Assembly: GCF_024199795.1 (NCBI RefSeq)
Contig: NZ_JANADK010000001.1
Coordinates: forward strand, 4,712,001 to 4,776,000
DNA: 64,000 nucleotides
Origin: Bradyrhizobium sp. CCGB01
GTDB taxonomy: Bacteria; Pseudomonadota; Alphaproteobacteria; Rhizobiales; Xanthobacteraceae
Direction: 5' to 3'
In this document: positions 1 to 7,654 of the stretch, piece by piece
How positions within the stretch are numbered: the stretch's first letter is position 1
Layout of the letters: every line of letters starts with the position of its first letter
The notes under the pieces: model-generated
The model's input: the letters and a program-made list of their open reading frames with translations, nothing else
Told to the model about the DNA's origin: nothing
The model's database searches: none
Made by a program: the position numbers and the translations under genes

Positions 1-1091
1 TGAAACGCCGTACATTCCTCAAGGGCGGTGCCGTCGCCGGTGCGACGACGCTAGTTGCCGCACCCGCGATCGCGCAGAGTGCGCCCGAGATCAAATGGCG
101 CCTGACGTCGAGCTTCCCGAAGTCGCTCGACACCATCTACGGCACGGCGCAGACCTTTGCGAAATACGTCGCCGAGGCCACCGACAACAAATTCCAGATC
201 CAGACCTTTGCGGCCGGCGAGCTCGTTCCCGGCCTCCAGGCGCTCGATGCCGTCAGCGTCGCCTCCGTCGAGATGGCGCAGACGCCGCTCTATTTCTACA
301 TCGGCAAGGAGCCGGCGCTGGCCTACGCCACCGGCGCGCCGTTCGGCATGAACCACCGCCACCAGGAATCCTGGTGGTATTTCGGCGGCGGCGCAGAGCT
401 GACCAACGAGGCGCTGAAACCCTTCAAGACGCACGCCATCCTCTGCGGCAATTCCGGCACCCAGATGGGCGGCTGGTTCCGCAAGGAGATCAAGACCGTC
501 GACGATCTCAAAGGCCTCAAATTCCGCATCGCCGGCATGGGCGGCCATGTGCTGGCCAGGCTCGGCATCGTGCCGCAGCAGCTCGCCGGCGGCGACGTCT
601 ATGCGGCGCTGGAGAAGGGCTCGATCGACGCCGCCGAATTCGTCGGTCCCTATGACGACGAGAAACTCGGCTTCCAGAAGGTCGCAAAGTACTACTACTT
701 CCCGGGCTGGTGGGAAGGCGGCGCCATGCTGCACATGATCGTCAATGACGAGAAATGGGCTTCGCTGCCCAAGCAGTATCAGGCGATCGTCAACCAGGCC
801 GCGTCCGCAGCCGGCGCCTGGATGCTCGAGAAATACGACAGCGTGAATCCGGCGGCGCTGAAGCGGTTGATCGCGAACGGCGCGGAGCTGAAGGCGTTCC
901 CGCAGCCGGTGCTGGAGGCCTGCTACAACGCGACCCAGGAGCATCTGAACGAGCTCGCCGCCAAGAGCGACCTGTTCAAGCGGACCAAGGAGAGCCACGA
1001 CGCCTATATGAAGGAGCTGCTGTTCTACACGCAGATCGCGGAAAACTTCTACGACAACTATCTGCTCAGCAAGATGCGCAACAAGAGCTGA
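1..1091 (+). CDS. TRAP transporter substrate-binding protein (DctP/TakP-like), first base missing
   Basis: Periplasmic binding protein of a tripartite (TRAP) uptake system. The window begins at the second base of the presumed ATG, so the protein is complete except for that base, about 363 residues. The N-terminus MKRRTFLKGG is a Tat signal and ends in AIAQSA, suggesting folded export. The body has the TRAP features PFGMNHRHQESWW, GNSGTQMGGWFRKEI and FVGPYDDEKLGF, which closely recall TakP of Rhodobacter, a binder of pyruvate and other 2-oxoacids. A 2-oxoacid ligand is therefore inferred from family resemblance only. The membrane subunits (DctQ/DctM) are not in view and may lie upstream. Confidence 0.93.
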   Translation, partial: KRRTFLKGGAVAGATTLVAAPAIAQSAPEIKWRLTSSFPKSLDTIYGTAQTFAKYVAEATDNKFQIQTFAAGELVPGLQALDAVSVASVEMAQTPLYFYIGKEPALAYATGAPFGMNHRHQESWWYFGGGAELTNEALKPFKTHAILCGNSGTQMGGWFRKEIKTVDDLKGLKFRIAGMGGHVLARLGIVPQQLAGGDVYAALEKGSIDAAEFVGPYDDEKLGFQKVAKYYYFPGWWEGGAMLHMIVNDEKWASLPKQYQAIVNQAASAAGAWMLEKYDSVNPAALKRLIANGAELKAFPQPVLEACYNATQEHLNELAAKSDLFKRTKESHDAYMKELLFYTQIAENFYDNYLLSKMRNKS

Positions 1092-1130
1092 TCGTGAGGG
1101 GGCGCGGTGGTTACGCCGCGCCCAGCTCTC

Positions 1131-1220
1131 GTAGGGTGGGCAAAGGCGCACTTGCGCCGTGCCCACGTCCTTCCGCATTACTTGCAGTGGTGGGCACGCT
1201 TGCGCTTTGCCCACCCTACG
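1131..1220. repeat. Interspersed palindrome, GTAGGGTGGGC type
   Basis: Long imperfect inverted repeat. The left arm starts GTAGGGTGGGCAAAGGCGC and the right arm ends GCGCTTTGCCCACCCTAC. It lies between two convergent genes. It looks like a noncoding interspersed repeat of the sort common in Bradyrhizobium and could form a large hairpin that also stops transcription. Confidence 0.75.
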
Positions 1221-1237
1221 AGGTCCGAGCAAGCGGC

Positions 1238-2011
1238 CTACGCCGCGCCCAAACCCAGCTTCGCATAGATCCGCCGCGCATAGGCGCCGAACGCGTCCGT
1301 CGTCTTCAGCGGAAGGTCGCGCGGGAAGGGCAGGTCGATCGGGAAATAGTCGGCCATCTTCGCAGGCCCCGCCGTCAGAACGGCGCAATGCGAGGACAGG
1401 AACACGGCCTCCTGGATCGAGTGCGTGACGAAGATGATGGTCTTGCCGCTCTCGCGCCAGATCCGTAGCATCTCCAGGTTCATCTGCTCGCGCGTCAGCG
1501 CGTCCAGCGCTCCGAACGGCTCGTCCATCAGGATCAGCTTTGGATCGTGAATGAAGGCGCGCGCGATCGCGGTGCGCTGCTGCATGCCGCCGGAGAGTTG
1601 CTGCGGATACTTTTGCTCGAAGCCGGCAAGGCCGACGAGGTTGAGCAGATCGCGCGCCCGCTCGCGCGCGGCCTTGATCGGCAGGCCCACGATCTCGGCC
1701 GGCAGCAGCACGTTGTCCAGGATGGTGCGCCACTTCAGCAGCAAGGCCTGCTGGAACACCATGCCGATATCGCGGCTCGGATCGAACGGACTTTTGGCGT
1801 TGCCGATTCTGACCGTGCCGCCGTCGGCGCCGTGCAGGCCGGCCAGAATCTTCATCACCGTGGTCTTGCCGCAGCCGGAGGGGCCGACCAGCGAGACCAG
1901 CTCACCTTCCTGCACGTCCATGGTGACGTCGGAGACCGCCAGGAATTCGGCGCCGCCGCTGCGATAGACCTTGCGGACGCCGCCGAGGCTGATGAAGGGC
2001 TCGGCGCTCAT
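1238..2011 (-). CDS. ABC transporter ATP-binding protein, NitT/TauT type
   Basis: Energises uptake through the permease encoded at 4932-5702. The 257-residue chain has Walker A (GPSGCGKTT), the ABC signature LSGGMQQR, and Walker B (LILMDEP) followed by FGALDALTR, the usual SsuB/TauB/NrtD pattern. The start at 2011 is chosen because it forms an ATGA overlap with the stop of the upstream DapA-like gene; an in-frame ATG at 2020 is the alternative. It is the last gene of a five-gene operon on this strand. Substrate is unknown. Confidence 0.93.
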   Translation of the reverse strand: MSAEPFISLGGVRKVYRSGGAEFLAVSDVTMDVQEGELVSLVGPSGCGKTTVMKILAGLHGADGGTVRIGNAKSPFDPSRDIGMVFQQALLLKWRTILDNVLLPAEIVGLPIKAARERARDLLNLVGLAGFEQKYPQQLSGGMQQRTAIARAFIHDPKLILMDEPFGALDALTREQMNLEMLRIWRESGKTIIFVTHSIQEAVFLSSHCAVLTAGPAKMADYFPIDLPFPRDLPLKTTDAFGAYARRIYAKLGLGAA

Positions 2012-3063
2012 GCCAGCCATTTGTTCAGATTGGCGGTGACGAAGGCATCGTCGCTGAGGTCGGCGTGCTCGCGGCAGACGCGGTCGATCTCCTCTTTCTG
2101 CCCGGGGCTGAGCCCCTCGTTCGGATCGAGGCACCACAGGCCTTTCATCAGGCCCTGGCGTCGCAAGATCTCGTGGCAGCCGGCGATGCAGCCGTGAAAA
2201 TTGTTGGCGACGTCGAAGAAGGCGCTGTTGCAATCGGTGACGCGGGCATCGAGCGCGAGCAGGTCGGCCGGCACGCTGTCCTTGTGTCGCGCCGCCTTGC
2301 AGCGTTCGAACTGTTTGATCGCGCTCGCAGTCCAGACCGACCAGTGGCCGAGCAGGCCGCCCTTGAAGTAGGTGCGGGTGGTGACGCCCTTGTCACGGAG
2401 GTCGAACGGCAGCATCAGGTCGAGCAGGATGTGGTCGTCATTGCCGGTGTAGAGCGCGACACGGTCGAGCGCGCCGGCGGCTGCAACACCACGCAGAACG
2501 TCGAGCGTCCGGTAGCGGTTGAACGGCGCGATCTTGATCGCGATGACGTTGTCGATCGAGGCAAAGCGCTGCCAGAACCGGCTCGACAGGATGACGCCGC
2601 CGACGGCCGGCTGGAGGTAGAAGCCAACCAGCGGGATCTCGGCGGCGACCGCCGTGCAGTGCGCGATGATCTCGTCCTCTGAGGCGCTTTTCATCGCGGC
2701 GAGGCTGAGCAGGCCGGCGTGATAGCCGATATCGCGCGCAGTGCGGGCTTCCGCGGTCGCCTGCTGGGTCGGGCCGGCAAGGCCCGCGACCATCGCCAGA
2801 GGACGTTTGGTCCAGCTCGCGGCGGTCTCGGCGGCAAGCTCGAGCACGGGGCGGTAGAGGCCGACGTCGCGGATCGCGAATTGTGTGGTGTGGACGCCGA
2901 CCGCAAGGCCGCCCGAGCCAGCGTCGATATAATAGCGCGTCAGGGCGCGCTGGTACTGTTTGTCGAGCTGGCGCTCGGCGGTGAGCGCGAGGGGGTGCGC
3001 CGGCAGCACGGTGCCCTCAGCGATCAGCTTGCGGATGTCGGCGTTGATCTGGCTGTGGTGCAT
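2008..3063 (-). CDS. Dihydrodipicolinate synthase (DapA/NAL) family protein
   Basis: A 351-residue member of the class I aldolase-like lyase superfamily. It keeps a Schiff-base lysine candidate in VIAIKIAPF and the YLQPAVGG segment that corresponds to the tyrosine-containing YNVPxxTG region of DapA. It is longer than true DapA (about 290 residues) and sits inside an ABC-uptake operon, so a catabolic aldolase or dehydratase acting on the imported compound is more likely than lysine synthesis. It starts 6 bases after the GNAT gene and overlaps the ATPase gene by four bases. The true reaction cannot be read from the sequence. Confidence 0.85.
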   Translation of the reverse strand: MHHSQINADIRKLIAEGTVLPAHPLALTAERQLDKQYQRALTRYYIDAGSGGLAVGVHTTQFAIRDVGLYRPVLELAAETAASWTKRPLAMVAGLAGPTQQATAEARTARDIGYHAGLLSLAAMKSASEDEIIAHCTAVAAEIPLVGFYLQPAVGGVILSSRFWQRFASIDNVIAIKIAPFNRYRTLDVLRGVAAAGALDRVALYTGNDDHILLDLMLPFDLRDKGVTTRTYFKGGLLGHWSVWTASAIKQFERCKAARHKDSVPADLLALDARVTDCNSAFFDVANNFHGCIAGCHEILRRQGLMKGLWCLDPNEGLSPGQKEEIDRVCREHADLSDDAFVTANLNKWLA

Positions 3064-3069
3064 GATGTC

Positions 3070-3891
3070 CTATCCGAATTCAGGGCCGGCGACGGCGAAT
3101 GGCATTTCCTCAGCCGTGGCGGTGGCGGGGCCGAACCGCATGCGCTGGAACGGCCGCTCGATGGTCCAGCCCGATGCGGTCAATCCTTCCAGGAATGCGC
3201 CCTGCGAGGCGACGGCGTCGAGCAGGAGCGGGCCGCCTTGCGATTGCGCGATCGCATTGGCGAGGGTCAGCGCGGCGGCAGCGTGATCGGCAAACAACGG
3301 GCCGATATGGCGCGCGGTCCGGCCGTCGCGCACCAGCGCGATGGCACCGTTGGCAGAAAGGATGCGCGAGCCCGAGCGCTGCGCAAAGGCGGTGAGGAGG
3401 GCGGTCCGGTCGAGACCGGTGGCGCGGCGGTCCCGCGCGCGAAGCGCCTCGAGCGTCGCGGATGACGGCGCCGGCGTGGCCGCTCGCGCGGATTGCACCA
3501 GCCTGAGCCGGCGCAATTGCAGTGTCGGCGTGAATCCGAGCGGCCCGTAGACGGCGGCGCCGTCGGGCGTCGCGTCGAGCCAGCTCGTCAGACCGTTCTT
3601 GCGCGCCGTTTCCAGGCAGGCATCGACGAGGCGCGTGGCAAGGCCGCGGCGGCGATGGGTGCCTGATACCAGCACCATGCTGATCCAGGCGTTGTTGCCG
3701 GAGTAGGGCAGCAAGGCGGCCGTGGCGACCAGTCGCGCGCCGTCACGGATGCCGAACACGATTCCGTCGTGCAGGAAGATACGCCAGTCCTCCTCGGTCT
3801 GGTTCCAGTGCGCTTCCGTCGACAGCGCCAGCCCGGGGATCGCGTCCTCGACGCTGAGCTTGATGACGGGCGGGCCGTCAATAGCGTCCAT
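3070..3891 (-). CDS. GNAT-family N-acetyltransferase
   Basis: A 273-residue protein whose N-terminal half carries the acetyl-CoA loop in THRRRGLATRLVDACLE (about residues 79-95), typical of GNAT enzymes. The second half (after about residue 130) is not a recognisable second GNAT repeat and may be a substrate-specific domain. The gene overlaps the end of the epimerase-like gene by 14 bases and is followed after 6 bases by the DapA-like gene, so it is translated as part of the same uptake/metabolism operon. The acceptor is unknown. Confidence 0.82.
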   Translation of the reverse strand: MDAIDGPPVIKLSVEDAIPGLALSTEAHWNQTEEDWRIFLHDGIVFGIRDGARLVATAALLPYSGNNAWISMVLVSGTHRRRGLATRLVDACLETARKNGLTSWLDATPDGAAVYGPLGFTPTLQLRRLRLVQSARAATPAPSSATLEALRARDRRATGLDRTALLTAFAQRSGSRILSANGAIALVRDGRTARHIGPLFADHAAAALTLANAIAQSQGGPLLLDAVASQGAFLEGLTASGWTIERPFQRMRFGPATATAEEMPFAVAGPEFG

Positions 3892-4915
3892 CGCGCACCT
3901 CGTATTTGGTGGGCTTGCCGAGGCTCGGCATGGAACGGGAGACCCAGTCCGCAGTCCAGGCGATCAGCTGCTCGGTGTCGACGACCGGCAGGCCGAACAG
4001 CTCGACTGCCCTGGAGGTGTCGGTCAGCCACGCCGTCGGCTCTTCCTTGCCGGTCAGCACCGGCGCGCGGCCGAAGCGGGCGCCGAATTTTGCGGCGAGA
4101 TCGCGCACCGCCAAAATCTCGTGGCCGCTGACATTGATCGGCGAGGTCGGCGCCGTGCAATGCGCCAGGCAGCGCAGTGCCTGCGCGGAGGCATCACCCT
4201 GCCAGATGAAATTGACATGGCCGAGGCTGACGTCGATGGGCGCGCCCGTAAGCACCTTGGTGGCGATGTCGTGCAGCACGCCGTAGCGCATGTCGATCGC
4301 GTAGTTGAGACGGAACAGGCGACCAGGCGTTTCGAACCTGCGCGAAAAATATTCGAACATGCGCTCGCGGCCGACACAGGACTGGGCGTATTCGCCGGGC
4401 GGGTTCGGCGCCATGTCCTCGGTCGCGCCTTTGCCGTCGACGGGGACGAACGGATAGATGCAGCCGGTCGAGAACGCGACGATACGGGACGAGGGGAAGG
4501 CCTGCGCGACCAGCGCCGGCACATGCGCGTTCATCGCCCAGGTCAGCGACAGGTCGCCCTCGGCGCCGAACTTGCGGCCGGCCATGAAGATGATGTTCGG
4601 CGCTTTCGGCAGCGACTGAATTGCCTTCTCGTCCATCAGGTCGCAATTGATGGTCTCGACGCCGCGGGCGTGCAGCCAGTCCTTGACGCCGGGTTCGCTG
4701 AAGCGGGCGACGCCGATGACGCGGCGATCGGGCGCGGCGGCCTTCGCCAGCCCCGCCAGCGTCGGGCCCATCTTGCCGGCAACACCCAAAATCATGATGT
4801 CGCCCTCGACCCTGGCGAGGTCGTCGATCAGCGCCTGGGTCGGCCGGCACAAGAGATCGTCGAGCGCAGCGATGTCCGGAATGGTCTTCGGCAGCGTCTG
4901 GCGGGTGAGCAGCAT
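3878..4915 (-). CDS. NAD(P)-dependent epimerase/dehydratase-like protein with altered active site
   Basis: A 345-residue extended-SDR-like protein. A Rossmann glycine motif is seen in ILGVAGKMGPTLAG (around residues 42-55) and the substrate-side segment is FSTGCIYPF. Where family members have Y-x3-K, this protein reads EYAQSCVGRE, which places cysteine at the lysine position, so classical proton-relay catalysis may be lost or changed. It lies between the permease and GNAT genes of the operon and overlaps the latter. It may be a redox or epimerase enzyme for the imported compound, or a non-catalytic binding protein. Confidence 0.78.
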   Translation of the reverse strand: MLLTRQTLPKTIPDIAALDDLLCRPTQALIDDLARVEGDIMILGVAGKMGPTLAGLAKAAAPDRRVIGVARFSEPGVKDWLHARGVETINCDLMDEKAIQSLPKAPNIIFMAGRKFGAEGDLSLTWAMNAHVPALVAQAFPSSRIVAFSTGCIYPFVPVDGKGATEDMAPNPPGEYAQSCVGRERMFEYFSRRFETPGRLFRLNYAIDMRYGVLHDIATKVLTGAPIDVSLGHVNFIWQGDASAQALRCLAHCTAPTSPINVSGHEILAVRDLAAKFGARFGRAPVLTGKEEPTAWLTDTSRAVELFGLPVVDTEQLIAWTADWVSRSMPSLGKPTKYEVRDGRY

Positions 4916-4931
4916 GGTTCGGTCCTTGTCG

Positions 4932-5702
4932 TTAAGCCTGCCTGGCGTCGCCGACCACGAACATGCGTTCGAGGGCGAGGACCAGGCCGTAGAGGGCGAC
5001 GCCGAGCAGGGTCAGCAGCACGACGGCCATCACCATCGCGGGCGTGTCGAGCGACGACTGCACCTGGATCATGAGGTAGCCGAGCCCGCGCTCGGAGGCG
5101 ATGAACTCGCCGACGATGGCGCCGGCGACCGCGAGGATGGCGCCGACCTTCATGCCGGAGAACACGTAAGGCAGCGATCCCGGCAGCTGGATCTTGCGGA
5201 ACAGCGTCCAGCGCGAGCCGCGCAGCGATTTGACGAGGTCGAGCAGATCCGGCTCGACCTCGCGCAGGCCCCGCGCGGTGGTGAGCAGGATCGGGAAGAA
5301 GCAGATGCTGAAGGCGATCAGGATGTTCGGGATGATGCCGTAGGAGAACCAGACGATGAAGAGCGGCCCGAGCGCGACTTTCGGGATCATGTTCATCGTC
5401 ACGAACAGCGGCAGCAGCACGAGGCTGAGCAGCGGCGCCCAGCTGAAGATCACGGCAAGCGCGACGCCGACGAACGCGCCGAGCGCGAAGCCGCCGAGGA
5501 TCTCGATGGCGGTGACCAGCGTGTTGGCGCCCCAGGCGTAGCTCGCGGTTCCCAGCGTCTGCACCGTCGCGAGCGGGGAGGGCAGGATGAATTTCGGCAC
5601 GTGGAAGGCATCGACCGCGACCTGCCAGAGCACGAGCACGGCGAGGTGCACGATCAGGATGATCGCAAAGCTGCGCGAGGCGCGTGCGCCGTCTCCCGTC
5701 AC
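4932..5702 (-). CDS. ABC transporter permease, NitT/TauT type
   Basis: A 256-residue inner-membrane subunit of the SsuC/TauC type with about six hydrophobic segments. The cytoplasmic loop that contacts the ATPase is seen in GLREVEPDLLDLVKSLRGS, close to the family EAA motif, followed by LPYVFSGMKVGAILAVAGAIVGEF. It is the first gene of the minus-strand operon. Its upstream region holds the operator-like site at 5771-5785, so transcription is probably controlled by the adjacent TetR regulator. Confidence 0.92.
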   Translation of the reverse strand: MTGDGARASRSFAIILIVHLAVLVLWQVAVDAFHVPKFILPSPLATVQTLGTASYAWGANTLVTAIEILGGFALGAFVGVALAVIFSWAPLLSLVLLPLFVTMNMIPKVALGPLFIVWFSYGIIPNILIAFSICFFPILLTTARGLREVEPDLLDLVKSLRGSRWTLFRKIQLPGSLPYVFSGMKVGAILAVAGAIVGEFIASERGLGYLMIQVQSSLDTPAMVMAVVLLTLLGVALYGLVLALERMFVVGDARQA

Positions 5703-5770
5703 CGGTTGCTCCCTGTTGCCGCGGCGATTGTGCCGCAGGTCGTAAGCCTAACCGTCCCCGCGGGAAGTTT

Positions 5771-5785
5771 CAACCAGTTGGTTGA
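5771..5785. promoter_or_regulatory. Candidate TetR operator upstream of the permease operon
   Basis: The sequence CAACCAGTTGGTTGA contains the inverted repeat CAACCA-GT-TGGTTG. It sits just past the TetR gene and about 70 bases before the permease start. A near copy (CAACCAGACAGTTGA) lies directly before the TetR start. Two sites at the two promoters of one locus support a shared operator. Confidence 0.6.
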
Positions 5786-6433
5786 TTAGGGCCGGAGCGA
5801 ATGCAGTACGAGATCGGCGACATGCCGGCGGCGGGCGCGCTTTGCCGCCCGGCTCGACAGGTCCTTGCCGAAGATCGCCGACAGCGTCGGGGTGTTGGAC
5901 AGGTAGAAATAGCTGAGGCCTGCGATGGAGATATAGAGCTGGATCGGGTCGATCCCCTTGCGGAACATTCCGGCGCGGACGCCCTCGTGGAGGATGTGGG
6001 AGACGCTCTTCACCAGCGGCGAATGCATCGCCTCCAGCCGCGTCGAGCCGCGGACGTGGCGGGCACCGCCGCGGTTCTCGTCGTTCAGCAGCACGATGAA
6101 ATCGGGGTTCGTCGCGAGATAATCGAACGAGGCCTCGATCAGCTTCCGGATCGCCTTTTCGGGCGGCAGGCCTTCGAGATTGAGCTGACGTTCCTGCTCG
6201 CGGATATCGGCGTAAACCCATTCGAGGACGGCCAGATAGAGCGCGTCCTTGTCGCCGAAATAGTGATAGACGAGCTGCTTGTTGACGCCTGCGCGCTCGG
6301 CGATCTCGTCGACGCGGGCGCCCGCAAAGCCGTGTTTGGCGAACTCCAGGCGCGCCGCGGTGAGCAGCTTCTTGCGGGTGGCGACGGGGTCGCGCCGCTG
6401 CGGCACGGTGTCGCCTGAACGTTTTGCGGGCAT
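5786..6433 (-). CDS. TetR/AcrR-family transcriptional regulator
   Basis: Probable local regulator of the uptake locus. The 215-residue form has an N-terminal helix-turn-helix (VDEIAERAGVNKQLVYHYF, about residues 43-61 of this form) and a ligand-binding C-terminal domain of the RutR/NicS-like kind. The ATG at 6433 is preferred over an in-frame TTG at 6454, because the latter would place the operator at 6437-6451 inside the coding region. The gene lies between the permease operon (same strand) and the divergent binding-protein gene, and a matching site is found at each side. Its inducer is presumably the transported compound or a breakdown product. Confidence 0.88.
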   Translation of the reverse strand: MPAKRSGDTVPQRRDPVATRKKLLTAARLEFAKHGFAGARVDEIAERAGVNKQLVYHYFGDKDALYLAVLEWVYADIREQERQLNLEGLPPEKAIRKLIEASFDYLATNPDFIVLLNDENRGGARHVRGSTRLEAMHSPLVKSVSHILHEGVRAGMFRKGIDPIQLYISIAGLSYFYLSNTPTLSAIFGKDLSSRAAKRARRRHVADLVLHSLRP

Positions 6434-6436
6434 TTC

Positions 6437-6451
6437 CAACCAGACAGTTGA
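6437..6451. promoter_or_regulatory. Candidate TetR operator in the divergent promoter region
   Basis: CAACCAGACAGTTGA shares CAACCAG-N3-GTTGA with the site at 5771-5785. It lies 3 bases before the TetR ATG and about 85 bases before the divergent binding-protein start, a position suited to autorepression and to control of the divergent gene. Confidence 0.6.
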
Positions 6452-6533
6452 CAAGTCGAGGGCGGGCTTGTTGCATTGGTATCCTCACATGGGGAGAGCG
6501 ACAAGCCGGGTCGCGGCAATGAGGAGAGATGCG

Positions 6534-7550
6534 ATGAAGCGTTTGCAGGCGGCGGGCTCGGCTCTGGCTTTGGCCCTGGTGCTTGGTGTGCCGGCGGCGC
6601 CGGCGGGCGCGGGCGAGGCGGTCAACCTGATCCTGAACTGGACGCCGACGGCCGACCATTCGCCGTTCTATTTCGCCAAGGCGCAAGGCTGGTACGAGAA
6701 ATCAGGCATCGACCTGACCATCGAGGTCGGCAAGGGCTCCGGCGTTTCCGCCGCCAAGGTCGGCTCCGGCGGCTCGCCGTTCGGCATTGCCGATCTCGCC
6801 ACCATGCTGGTGGCCAAGAGCAAGGGCGCCGACGACGTCGCGCTGATGAGCATCTACGCCAACACCGGCCAGACCTTCTACTGGCTGAAGAGCTACGGCG
6901 TGAACGGCGTGAAGGACTTTGCCAGCCACAAGATCGGCAATCCGCCCGGCGATGCCTCGCGCGTGATGTGGCCGGCTTTTGCGAAGGCCGCCGGGCTCGC
7001 GCCTGATGCCGTCAGCTTCGTCAATATCGGGCCGACCGCGAAGATCGCGGCGCTGAAGAGCCACACCGTCGACATCATCAGCGACTTCTACAACGAGCAC
7101 GATCTGAAGGTGATCGAGTTCGGGCAGGACCTCGGCTACGTCAACTGGAAGGACATCGGGCTCAATCCGTACGGCAATTCCCTGATCGTGAACGCCGCCT
7201 ATCTGCAGAAGAACCCGAAGCTGGTCGAGGAGTTCGTGCGCATCTCGCAGAGGGCCTTTGCGGCCTGCGTCGCCGACGCCGCGCCGTGCCTGAAGGCGCT
7301 GCTCGACCAGGTCTCCGGTCTGGACAAGGAGAACCAGGAGCGCCAGTGGGAGCGCATCAAATATCTCATGACCGACGAGTTCACGACGACCAAGGGTCTC
7401 GGCTGGATCGATGGCGAGCGGATGAAGAAGGACTACGAGCTGGTCCAGACCTATCTCGGCATGGAGAAGCCGTTCGACGTCAGCACGGCGTTCACCACCA
7501 AGATGCTGGATCCAGCCATCAAGATGGATGCGAGCAAGGTGAAGAAGTAG
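6534..7550 (+). CDS. ABC transporter substrate-binding protein (NMT1/THI5-like, NitT/TauT type)
   Basis: A 338-residue exported binding protein. A Sec signal peptide (hydrophobic run SALALALVLGVPAAPAGAG) precedes the mature domain that begins VNLILNWTPTADHSPFYFAKAQGWY, the pattern of the NMT1/THI5/SsuA fold. The ATG at 6534 is preceded by GAGGAGA; an in-frame ATG at 6519 is less well placed. It is divergent from the TetR gene and supplies the ligand-binding subunit for the permease and ATPase encoded on the other strand. Its last 45 codons are almost repeated at 17458-17595, showing that a second copy once existed. Confidence 0.93.
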   Translation: MKRLQAAGSALALALVLGVPAAPAGAGEAVNLILNWTPTADHSPFYFAKAQGWYEKSGIDLTIEVGKGSGVSAAKVGSGGSPFGIADLATMLVAKSKGADDVALMSIYANTGQTFYWLKSYGVNGVKDFASHKIGNPPGDASRVMWPAFAKAAGLAPDAVSFVNIGPTAKIAALKSHTVDIISDFYNEHDLKVIEFGQDLGYVNWKDIGLNPYGNSLIVNAAYLQKNPKLVEEFVRISQRAFAACVADAAPCLKALLDQVSGLDKENQERQWERIKYLMTDEFTTTKGLGWIDGERMKKDYELVQTYLGMEKPFDVSTAFTTKMLDPAIKMDASKVKK

Positions 7551-7560
7551 GGCACCCGAT

Positions 7561-7632
7561 GCCCGGATGGAGCGCAGCGAAATCCGGGATGGTGCAGGGA
7601 GAGGGGCCCCGGATTGCGCTACGCTCTATCGA
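7561..7632. repeat. Interspersed palindrome, CCCGGATGGAGCGCAGCGA type, right arm truncated
   Basis: The left arm GCCCGGATGGAGCGCAGCGA matches the element at 35841-35923. The right arm keeps CCCCGGATTGCGCTACGCTC but lacks the terminal CATCCGGGCTAC, so this copy is eroded. It separates convergent genes. Confidence 0.65.
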
Positions 7633-7654
7633 TGAGTGTGCTCGTCCGATCAAA

